Shown in pieces: positions 1 through 5,066 of a stretch of DNA of 5,066 nucleotides. The notes beneath the pieces were generated by a model. That model ran no database searches. It saw only the letters and a program-made list of their open reading frames with translations, and had not been told where the DNA came from. The stretch is from Alphaproteobacteria bacterium (lineage in GTDB: Bacteria; Pseudomonadota; Alphaproteobacteria; SP197): assembly GCA_022822575.1 (NCBI GenBank), contig JAJEBJ010000223.1:1-5066 (forward strand), in the 5' to 3' direction. Both the position numbers and the translations under genes were made by a program. How positions within the stretch are numbered: the stretch's first letter is position 1; every line of letters begins with the position of its first letter.

Positions 1-1240
1 CAAGACCCTCAAGGGCGGCGCCAACATCGGCACCGGCGGTTATGGACCCCTGGCGTCCTATGCGGCCAACGCGCCGACCATCAGCAAGGAAGGTGTGGCG
101 CTCGACATCGTCAACGCCGGCGGTGACATGTCCGGTGACGCGACAGTATTCGTCGAGGATGACGATGTCTTCGTCGACTCGGGCGATCAGGGCATTCTCG
201 GCCGCGAAGTCGACCTGGTGTCAGTTGACGGCCAGAGCAACAATGCGCTGTGGCAGCAGTTGACCCGCCGGTTGATCCAGGAGGACGAGGTCGATGTCCT
301 CGTAGCCGGTTTCGCCAGTGCCGAGCGCGAGGCGATCAGGCCGATCGTTGACCAGTTCAACCAGCTCTACTTCTACACCAACCAGTACGAGGGCGGTGTG
401 GCCGACGCCAACACGTTCTGCACCGGACCGGTCTGCGAGCAGCAGGTCATTCCCGTCGTGCAGTACATGGTCGAGAAGTTCGGACCCCGCTGCTACACGA
501 TCGCGGCGGACTACAACTTCGGTCAGCTCACGGCAGCCTGGACCAAGGCCTTCGCTCCGCTTGTCGGTGGCGAGATCATCGGTGAGGAATTCGTGCCGTT
601 GTCCGTGTCCGAGTTCAGTCAGGTGATCGCCCGCATCCAGCAGGCCAAGCCGGACTGGGTCATGACCCTCCTGGTGGGTCAGAACCATCACAACTACTAC
701 CCGCAGGCAGCGGCCGCCGGACTGAGCTATCCGATGGCGTCGACGGTCAACATGGCGCAGGGCTATGAACACAAGAGATTCCCTCCGCCTTCGCTGAACC
801 AGATGCACAACGCGATTCAGTACCAGCTTGAGGTGCCGACCGCCCGCAACCGTGCCTTCGTCAAGCGGTGGATGGATATGTTCCCGGAGGACGAGTACAT
901 CGGCGAGATGGCTCAGAACACCTACTTCACCGTCCACATGTACGCCCAGGCCGCCCGCCTTGCCGGAACCACCGACCAGGAGACGGTCAAGAGGGCACTG
1001 GAACTGGGATGGGCCATCGAGGCGCCGGAAGGTGCGGTCTTCCTCGAACCGGGGACCCACCACTGCGCCCATTACATCCGCCTGGCGGTGTGTGACGAGA
1101 ATCACGACGTATACTTCGTGCGTGAGTGGCCGATGATCCAGGCATGGTGGCTCCAGCGCCTCGGCGTGAACCTCGTGCGCAATCCGGAGTACAAGCAGTA
1201 CGTTCCCGACGAAGATCCCTTCTTCTCGATGTTCGGATGA
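1..1240 (+). CDS. ABC transporter substrate-binding protein, urea/short-chain amide type (5' partial)
   Basis: This is the solute-binding subunit of the importer encoded downstream, expected to act in the periplasm. The frame is open from base 2 and gives 412 visible residues before the TGA at 1238-1240. The true start and signal peptide lie off the window; the internal GTG at 95 is not the start, because family-like sequence (GPLASY, residues 16-21) precedes it. Type I periplasmic-fold hallmarks follow in order: a strand with VDLVSVDGQS, AGFASAER (about residues 102-109), YEGG (129-132), a TGxxxxQQ segment, DYNFG (170-174), and a C-terminal segment like that of AmiC/FmdD (EAPEGAVFLEPGTHH). 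YEGG and DY are typical of the UrtA/FmdD/AmiC branch rather than LivJ/K. Two oddities are a 22-residue acidic insertion at residues 42-63 and a roughly 40-residue tail. It has five cysteines (140, 145, 164, 355, 364). Substrate is inferred from the downstream amidase: a short amide is likelier than urea or an amino acid, but not proven. Confidence 0.88.
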   Translation, partial: KTLKGGANIGTGGYGPLASYAANAPTISKEGVALDIVNAGGDMSGDATVFVEDDDVFVDSGDQGILGREVDLVSVDGQSNNALWQQLTRRLIQEDEVDVLVAGFASAEREAIRPIVDQFNQLYFYTNQYEGGVADANTFCTGPVCEQQVIPVVQYMVEKFGPRCYTIAADYNFGQLTAAWTKAFAPLVGGEIIGEEFVPLSVSEFSQVIARIQQAKPDWVMTLLVGQNHHNYYPQAAAAGLSYPMASTVNMAQGYEHKRFPPPSLNQMHNAIQYQLEVPTARNRAFVKRWMDMFPEDEYIGEMAQNTYFTVHMYAQAARLAGTTDQETVKRALELGWAIEAPEGAVFLEPGTHHCAHYIRLAVCDENHDVYFVREWPMIQAWWLQRLGVNLVRNPEYKQYVPDEDPFFSMFG

Positions 1241-1254
1241 TCTGTTCAGTCAGG

Positions 1255-1289
1255 TTCCGCCAGGCGACCTCCGGGTCCGCCTGGCGGAA
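1255..1289 (+). promoter_or_regulatory. Strong stem-loop between binding-protein and permease genes (attenuator, leaky terminator or mRNA stabiliser)
   Basis: Bases 1255-1266 and 1278-1289 form a perfect 12-bp inverted repeat. Inside it, ACC (1267-1269) pairs with GGT (1274-1276) past a single bulged C at 1277, leaving the loop TCCG (1270-1273) closed by a C-G pair, which is the exceptionally stable cUNCGg tetraloop class. Downstream bases 1294-1303 are T-rich (7 of 10) but broken by C and G, so this is not a textbook intrinsic terminator. Its place just after the binding-protein stop fits the common arrangement in which a hairpin protects the upstream message and lowers readthrough, so that binding protein exceeds membrane subunits. 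The structure is seen directly; the function is inferred. Confidence 0.8.
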
Positions 1290-1313
1290 TCCGTTCTTGT
1301 CTTCGTCACCTGA

Positions 1314-2219
1314 GTGAGTGTTCCGGTGGAGGAATTCGGCCTCGTCATCAGTGTTGTCTATCAGTTCGGGACCAATGCGGCCTTCCTGTTGCTGTGCGCA
1401 CTCGGACTGATCGTCATTCTGGGCATGATGAACATCATCAACCTCGCCCATGGCGAGTTGATGATGATGGGTGCCTACACGGCTTCGCTCAGCTACCAGG
1501 CGGGTCTTCCGTTTCCGGTGTGCGTCGCCGTGTCCTTCCTGGTTGTCGGTTTCGTGGGCGCTGTCTTCGAACGCTTGGTCGTGCGGCGATTCTATGGTCG
1601 GGAACTTAGCGCCCTGGTCGTGACCTGGGGCATCAGCCTGCTGTTGAGCCAGGGCACCCTGATGGTGTTCGGTCCGTTCCTTCCTTCCATCCCCATCCCG
1701 GGCGGATCCCTTGACGTCGGCGCCTACTCCCTTTCGGTGTACTGGCTGATCCTCATTGCGGTTTCCATTGCTGTCGTGGTGGCGCTCGCCTGGCTCTACA
1801 ACCGCACGACCTTCGGCCTCCATGCCCGCGCCACCATGCAGGACGCTGCCATGGCGAGGGCACTGGGTGTCAACACCGGGCGCATCTACATGCTGACATT
1901 CAGTCTTGGCGCCGGACTGGCGGGATTCAGCGGTGCACTGCTCGCTCCCACGGCATCGATCATGCCGTTCATGGGACAGCAATTCGTGGCGCCCGCCTTC
2001 ATCACCGTCGTGGTCGGTGGTGCGGCCAACGTGATTGCCGGTGCCGTGGGGAGCAGTGTTCTCCTGTCCCTCGTCCGCACCCCTGTCGGATTCTACCTTG
2101 GCGCGTTTCTCGGTCTCGTTGCGCTTCTGCTGGCCGCACTCATCATCATCCGGCTGATGCCAAACGGGGTGTCGGCTGCCCTGCTGCGCTGGTCTGACCG
2201 TCGTGCCCAGTCAGGCTGA
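1314..2219 (+). CDS. ABC transporter permease, UrtB/LivH type
   Basis: One of the two inner-membrane channel subunits (301 aa, normal length for LivH/UrtB-type permeases). Hydrophobic segments lie near residues 18-38, 67-85, 98-118, 142-162, 193-213, 228-252 and 258-280. The family hallmark NIINLAHGELMMMGAY is at 40-55, close to the usual GVINFAHGELMMLGAY. The cytoplasmic coupling loop that meets the ATPase is at about 166-189 (FGLHARATMQDAAMARALGV), followed by GLAGFSGALL. A conserved GGAANVIAGAVGS lies at 235-247, and the end has RLMPNGV where relatives have RPxGL. The GTG at 1314 gives the longest frame but has no clear Shine-Dalgarno; the GTG at 1326 is a possible alternative start. It follows the binding-protein gene after 73 bases containing the stem-loop, and the second permease follows after 12 bases. 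UrtB is preferred over LivH because of the neighbouring UrtD/UrtE-like ATPases. Confidence 0.92.
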   Translation: MSVPVEEFGLVISVVYQFGTNAAFLLLCALGLIVILGMMNIINLAHGELMMMGAYTASLSYQAGLPFPVCVAVSFLVVGFVGAVFERLVVRRFYGRELSALVVTWGISLLLSQGTLMVFGPFLPSIPIPGGSLDVGAYSLSVYWLILIAVSIAVVVALAWLYNRTTFGLHARATMQDAAMARALGVNTGRIYMLTFSLGAGLAGFSGALLAPTASIMPFMGQQFVAPAFITVVVGGAANVIAGAVGSSVLLSLVRTPVGFYLGAFLGLVALLLAALIIIRLMPNGVSAALLRWSDRRAQSG

Positions 2220-2231
2220 ACGGCTTCGGCG

Positions 2232-3278
2232 ATGAAGTATCTTTCCCTGCTGACCGGACCTGAAGACATCGGGCAGTCACGACTGTTCTGGATAGTCTTC
2301 GTGCTGCTCGTCCTCAACTTTGTTCTGGGTCCGTTGTGGATGAGCGAGTTCGAGGCGTCCAATGTCTCCTACTACCTGCTCAATCTCCCCATGGCGCTGG
2401 GTCTGTGTCTGCTGTGGGGATACTGCGGCGTCCTGAGTTTCGGACAGGTCGCCTACTTCGGTGTCGCCGGGTATCTCTACGGCATCATCGCCGGGAACAT
2501 GCGAGGCGATCCCTGGGGTCCGCTGCTTGGTGAGGTGGGTGGCCTGGCGGCGTGTGCCGTGGTTTCGGCCATCTTCGGCTACTTCATGTTCTATGCCCGG
2601 GTCCAGCGGTGGATTGTTCCCATCCTGACGCTGGTGCTGGCCCTCCTGCTCGAAACCTTTCTTGGCCAGACAGCAGGCTATCAATGGCGCGTGGGAAGTG
2701 TGCAGCTTGGTGGCTACAACGGCATGACAGGCATTCCCTGGTTTCAGCTGGGCGACTTCACTTTCTTTGGCTATTCCTTCTACTACTACGTCTTGCTGCT
2801 CGTGCTCGTGAGCTACCTGGGTTGCCGGGCCCTGGTCAATTCGCATCACGGCAAGGTCATGCTGGCCATGCGCGAGGATCCGTTGCGCACTGAACTTCTG
2901 GGTTACGACATACGTGCGCGCCAACTCGCGGTCTTTGTCATTGCCGGCGTGCTCGCCGGACTGTCCGGCCTCCTCTATGTCCAGTGGGGCAACTACATCA
3001 CGCCTTCTCAACTCGGACTGGTGCAGGCGGCCCTGCCGGTGATCTGGGTTGCCGTGGGGGGGCGAAGCAAACTGCTCGCAGTTGCCATATCCGCCTACGC
3101 CCTCAACTGGATCACCTATTCTCTGTCGTCAGCCGGGAACCAGTACGCCCTGGTGATCATCGGGGCGTTGCTGGTCGTCGTGATGCTCTTCTTCCCTGAC
3201 GGAATCGTCGTCACCCTGGCCCGCAACATGAACCGCCAGGCGCTCACCCGCCTTCTGCGGAGACCGGAGAGGAGCTGA
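2232..3278 (+). CDS. ABC transporter permease, UrtC/LivM type
   Basis: Second inner-membrane channel subunit (348 aa), partner of the preceding permease. An N-terminal hydrophobic helix lies at about 19-37, then the family hallmark LWGYCGVLSFGQVAYFGVAGY at 61-81. Further membrane segments are near 103-121, 127-145, 183-198, 233-252, 262-276, 281-298 and 306-322. GGYNGMTGIPW (160-170) corresponds to the GGTNGLTG region of relatives. The ATPase-coupling loop is at 206-228 (HGKVMLAMREDPLRTELLGYD), followed by GVLAGLSGLLY. Near the C-terminus, the glycine-rich GGRGTLxGAxxGA of the family reads GGRSKLLAVAISA (276-288), so three glycines have become Ser or Ala. The tail ends in an arginine-rich cytoplasmic stretch. 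The ATG at 2232 is 12 bases after the previous stop; its ribosome binding site is weak, so translational coupling is likely. Confidence 0.92.
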   Translation: MKYLSLLTGPEDIGQSRLFWIVFVLLVLNFVLGPLWMSEFEASNVSYYLLNLPMALGLCLLWGYCGVLSFGQVAYFGVAGYLYGIIAGNMRGDPWGPLLGEVGGLAACAVVSAIFGYFMFYARVQRWIVPILTLVLALLLETFLGQTAGYQWRVGSVQLGGYNGMTGIPWFQLGDFTFFGYSFYYYVLLLVLVSYLGCRALVNSHHGKVMLAMREDPLRTELLGYDIRARQLAVFVIAGVLAGLSGLLYVQWGNYITPSQLGLVQAALPVIWVAVGGRSKLLAVAISAYALNWITYSLSSAGNQYALVIIGALLVVVMLFFPDGIVVTLARNMNRQALTRLLRRPERS

Positions 3279-3280
3279 GG
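3277..3280 (+). promoter_or_regulatory. Likely ribosome binding site of the UrtD-type ATPase gene
   Basis: GAGG overlaps the stop codon of the upstream permease (3276-3278) and lies 8 bases before the ATG at 3289, the normal spacing. A longer match, GAGAGGAG at 3267-3274, is 14 bases away and less well placed. The arrangement supports the 3289 start and termination-coupled reinitiation. Confidence 0.5.
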
Positions 3281-3288
3281 CAGTAAGC

Positions 3289-4008
3289 ATGACTTCCATC
3301 GTCAGCACCTCGGCCCTCGAAAAGAGATTTGGCGGCATCGTCGCCACGCAGCATGTCGACCTCGACATTCCCGAAGGGGAGTTGCGCTGCATTATCGGGC
3401 CCAATGGCGCCGGGAAATCGACCCTGTTCGCGCTGCTGTGCGGAATTCACGCGCCGGACTCGGGCCATATCTTCCTCAAAGATCGCGACATCACAGCGCT
3501 TCCGAGCTTCCGACGGGTAAGGCTGGGACTGGGACTGACCTTCCAGACCAATCGCGCCTTTCACGATCTCACGGTGAGGCAGAATCTCGAAGCGCCGATC
3601 AGACTTCCCCGGGGTGGACGCTCGTCCACATCCGAGGAACGCTACCAGTACGCGTTGTCGACCTTCGGTCTCGATACGACGAGCGATGTTCCGGCCCGTG
3701 AACTGCCGCACCATCGGCTGCAGTGGCTCGAGATCGCAATGGTGCTTGCGGGTGGACCCGAGGTCCTCCTTCTCGATGAGCCTACGGCCGGACTGTCACC
3801 CGAGGAGACACTGCAGACAGCCAGGGTTCTGCGTCATCTCAACGATGATGGATTGACAATCATCGTGGTCGAACATGACATCGCCTTCGTCAGGGAAGTG
3901 GCCGAGCGCGTAACGGTGCTGCACCAGGGCGCCATCTTTGCGGAGGGCACCGTTGCGGACATTACGGCGCACGATGACGTGCGGCGCATCTATCTCGGAC
4001 AGGCATGA
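3289..4008 (+). CDS. urtD: ABC transporter ATP-binding protein, UrtD/LivG type, with atypical signature motif
   Basis: Cytoplasmic ATPase subunit (239 aa, typical length). Walker A is GPNGAGKST at 37-45, the Q-loop glutamine is Q86 (TFQTNRAF), Walker B is VLLLDEP at 159-165 with D163 and catalytic E164, the D-loop is AGLSPEE, and the switch histidine is H196 (VVEHD). QWLEIAMVLA after the signature matches UrtD (QWLEIGMLL) better than LivG (RRLEIARAL). The signature itself, at 139-143, reads LPHHR. UrtD normally has LSHGQ and LivG has L-S/P-Y-G-Q, so the proline is tolerable but the glycine-to-histidine and glutamine-to-arginine changes are unusual. The surrounding frame is intact and every other catalytic motif is present, so the gene does not look decayed. 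It ends inside the start of the next ATPase gene (ATGA overlap). Pairing with the UrtE-type partner as a heterodimer is inferred from family knowledge. Confidence 0.93.
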   Translation: MTSIVSTSALEKRFGGIVATQHVDLDIPEGELRCIIGPNGAGKSTLFALLCGIHAPDSGHIFLKDRDITALPSFRRVRLGLGLTFQTNRAFHDLTVRQNLEAPIRLPRGGRSSTSEERYQYALSTFGLDTTSDVPARELPHHRLQWLEIAMVLAGGPEVLLLDEPTAGLSPEETLQTARVLRHLNDDGLTIIVVEHDIAFVREVAERVTVLHQGAIFAEGTVADITAHDDVRRIYLGQA

Positions 4009-4718
4009 TGGGAACCGGGTTTCTCACGGCAACGGGGCTTCGATCGGGCTACGCGATCGGTGACGTGCTGCAGGGATTTGACCTCGCCATAGAGCGGGGT
4101 GAGGTCGTGAGCGTGCTTGGCCGCAACGGGGTGGGCAAGACCACCCTGATGAAGACGCTGATCGGTCTGCTGCCGACACGGTCCGGGAACATCAGCTTCC
4201 AGGGGCAGGATATCTCGGCACTGTCCGCCGACCGTCGGGCGCGCCTGGGGATCGCTTATGTGCCGCAGGGGCGGGGAATCTTCCCGCAGATGACGGTGCG
4301 CGACAATCTTCGCATGGGCGGTTTCATCAACCGTGACCGGCAGACGCCCGATCCCGAAGTGGCGTTCTCGTTCTTTCCATTTCTTCGCGACCGGCAACGC
4401 CAGCGCGGTGGCACCTTGAGTGGCGGGCAGCAGGCCATGCTCGCCATTGCGCGTGCGCTGATCAACGCTCCCGATCTGTTGCTGCTCGATGAACCAAGCG
4501 ACGGCGTTCAGCCAAGCATCGTTCAGGATATCGGCGCTTTCGTCCGCGAACTCAACCAGTCGAGACAACTGACCGTGCTCATCGTCGAACAGAACATTGA
4601 CCTGATCCAGACCGTGGCACAGCGTGCCTATGTTCTGGACAAGGGCAGGGTGGTTGCTGATCTTGACCGCGAGCGCCTTCTGGACACGGAACATGTGGCC
4701 ACCTACCTCGCGGTCTGA
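4005..4718 (+). CDS. urtE: ABC transporter ATP-binding protein, UrtE/LivF type
   Basis: Second cytoplasmic ATPase (237 aa, normal length). Walker A is GRNGVGKTT at 39-47, the Q-loop glutamine is Q88 (YVPQGRGIFP), the signature is a perfect LSGGQ at 138-142, and Walker B is LLLLDEP at 158-164 with D162 and E163. DEPSDGVQPSIVQDIG at 162-177 closely matches the UrtE hallmark DEPTEGIQPSI..DIG, which favours UrtE over LivF. At the switch-histidine position there is glutamine (VEQN, Q196), as is usual in LivF/UrtE proteins. The ATG at 4005 overlaps the previous stop by four bases (ATGA); a second in-frame ATG at 4008 is an alternative start only one codon later. The overlap implies translational coupling and near 1:1 production of the two ATPases, consistent with a heterodimer. 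The C-terminus HVATYLAV resembles the usual family ending. Confidence 0.94.
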   Translation: MMGTGFLTATGLRSGYAIGDVLQGFDLAIERGEVVSVLGRNGVGKTTLMKTLIGLLPTRSGNISFQGQDISALSADRRARLGIAYVPQGRGIFPQMTVRDNLRMGGFINRDRQTPDPEVAFSFFPFLRDRQRQRGGTLSGGQQAMLAIARALINAPDLLLLDEPSDGVQPSIVQDIGAFVRELNQSRQLTVLIVEQNIDLIQTVAQRAYVLDKGRVVADLDRERLLDTEHVATYLAV

Positions 4719-4767
4719 TGGCGGCATGCCCGTGACCTGCCTGACGGAATGGCCCACGAACTGACAT

Positions 4768-4774
4768 AGGGGAA
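4768..4774 (+). promoter_or_regulatory. Ribosome binding site of the amidase gene
   Basis: AGGGGAA ends 8 bases before the ATG at 4783. It is the clearest Shine-Dalgarno in the window and selects 4783 over the in-frame ATGs at 4789 and 4795. The amidase therefore appears to be translated independently rather than only by coupling to the upstream ATPase gene, which ends 64 bases earlier. Confidence 0.65.
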
Positions 4775-4782
4775 CGACGGCT

Positions 4783-5066
4783 ATGGAAATGATCATGCGA
4801 TCCTACCCGAACGACTGGGTGACGGATTCCATCATGTACCGGCGCGGTGTCGGCTACGGTTCAACGGGGGTCACCCGCTACCTCACGGAAGAGGTCCAGG
4901 GTGTCTATCACTACACGATTGGTCCCTATTCCGAGCCGGTTCTGCACATCAATCCGGGTGACCGGGTGGTCGTCGAGACACGCGATGCCTTCGAAGGCAA
5001 GATCAAGAGCGAATCCGACATTCCCTCGGAAATCCTTGAGATGCCCTGGCTCAATCCGCAGTGCGG
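4783..5066 (+). CDS. Acetamidase/formamidase family protein (3' partial)
   Basis: The frame runs open from ATG 4783 to the window edge, giving 94 codons with no stop. I recognise the N-terminal part of the FmdA/AmdA family (COG2421, PF03069), which hydrolyses formamide or acetamide to ammonia and formate or acetate in the cytoplasm. The supporting stretch is residues 47-73: HYTIGPYSEPVLHINPGDRVVVETRDA, matching the family pattern of a hydrophobic strand, PGD, then V.ETxDA. This is followed by GKI (75-77) and, at the edge, LNPQCG (89-94), like the NPxxGP segment that precedes YVEGAEPGD in relatives. There is no signal peptide. The first 40 or so residues, rich in Tyr and Arg, I do not recognise. 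It lies 64 bases after the importer's last gene on the same strand, so it probably belongs to the operon and suggests that the transported solute is an amide. Exact substrate and full domain content cannot be judged from this fragment. Confidence 0.78.
   Translation, partial: MEMIMRSYPNDWVTDSIMYRRGVGYGSTGVTRYLTEEVQGVYHYTIGPYSEPVLHINPGDRVVVETRDAFEGKIKSESDIPSEILEMPWLNPQC

Noticed and set aside
95..97. GTG as the start codon of the binding protein
   Set aside because: The same frame is open back to base 2 and encodes family-like sequence (GPLASY) upstream; starting at 95 would remove the first strand of the fold and any signal peptide.
221..1105. Long minus-strand open frame (294 codons) opposite the binding-protein gene, and similar long antisense frames at 987-1982, 2277-3011 and 3990-4796
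   Set aside because: They are antisense to genes with clear family motifs, their translations are rich in His, Arg and Gln with no recognisable domain, and long antisense frames are expected from strong G/C third-position bias.
1328..1333. GGAGGA inside the 5' end of the UrtB-type gene as a ribosome binding site
   Set aside because: It is a perfect Shine-Dalgarno match, but no ATG, GTG or TTG lies in frame at a suitable distance downstream, so it is probably just the Glu-Glu codons, although it leaves the true start somewhat uncertain.
3703..3717. Frameshift or pseudogene explanation for the unusual signature in the UrtD-type gene
   Set aside because: The flanking residues align to UrtD without gaps on both sides (REL before, QWLEI after) and all later motifs are intact, so the change is by substitution and not by a shifted frame.
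4723..4750. Palindrome GGCATGCC and short CCGT/ACGG repeat after the second ATPase gene, as a terminator or operator
   Set aside because: The arms are only about 4 bp, there is no T-run, and the amidase follows on the same strand with a good ribosome binding site, so termination here is unlikely.
4726..4764. Twelve-codon open frame in the gap before the amidase, possible leader peptide
   Set aside because: It has no ribosome binding site, no run of regulatory codons and no competing RNA structure that I can see; a frame this short is expected by chance.

Overview
The window is a single, tightly packed, plus-strand operon of about 5 kb. It encodes an ABC importer of the urea / short-chain amide / branched-chain amino acid (Urt/Fmd/Liv) superfamily, followed by the start of an acetamidase/formamidase gene. 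By eye the DNA is GC-rich (about 60%) with strong G/C third-position bias. A periplasmic-type binding protein, a five-gene Urt-like layout and a COG2421-type amidase suggest a free-living GC-rich proteobacterium, perhaps an alphaproteobacterium. That placement is a weak inference, because no rRNA, tRNA or marker gene is present.

Layout: (1) bases 1-1240, the binding protein, lacking its N-terminus at the window edge; (2) 1241-1313, a 73-base gap holding a very strong stem-loop with a UCCG tetraloop; (3) 1314-2219, first membrane permease (UrtB/LivH type); (4) 2232-3278, second permease (UrtC/LivM type); (5) 3289-4008, first ATPase (UrtD/LivG type); (6) 4005-4718, second ATPase (UrtE/LivF type), overlapping the previous gene by 4 bases; (7) 4719-4782, a short gap with a good ribosome binding site; (8) 4783 to the window end, the first 94 codons of an acetamidase/formamidase-family amidohydrolase, cut off at the edge. 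No stretch over 300 bases lacks a gene.

How it works together (inference from the families and gene order): the binding protein captures a small amide or urea-like solute outside the inner membrane, the two permeases form the channel, and the two ATPases drive uptake. The amidase would then hydrolyse the imported amide to ammonia and a short carboxylic acid, giving nitrogen and possibly carbon. This resembles the fmd locus of Methylophilus methylotrophus, but with a different gene order.

Points most worth a second look: the UrtD-like ATPase has an ABC signature LPHHR where the family has LSHGQ or LPYGQ, while its UrtE-like partner has a perfect LSGGQ, so the two ATP sites are predicted to be asymmetric; the binding protein has a 22-residue, purely acidic insertion that looks like a duplicated heptad-length unit, plus a long C-terminal tail; and the stem-loop between the binding-protein and permease genes probably sets their relative expression. 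I see no sign of a wholly new system. The operon type is known and the novelty lies in these details.
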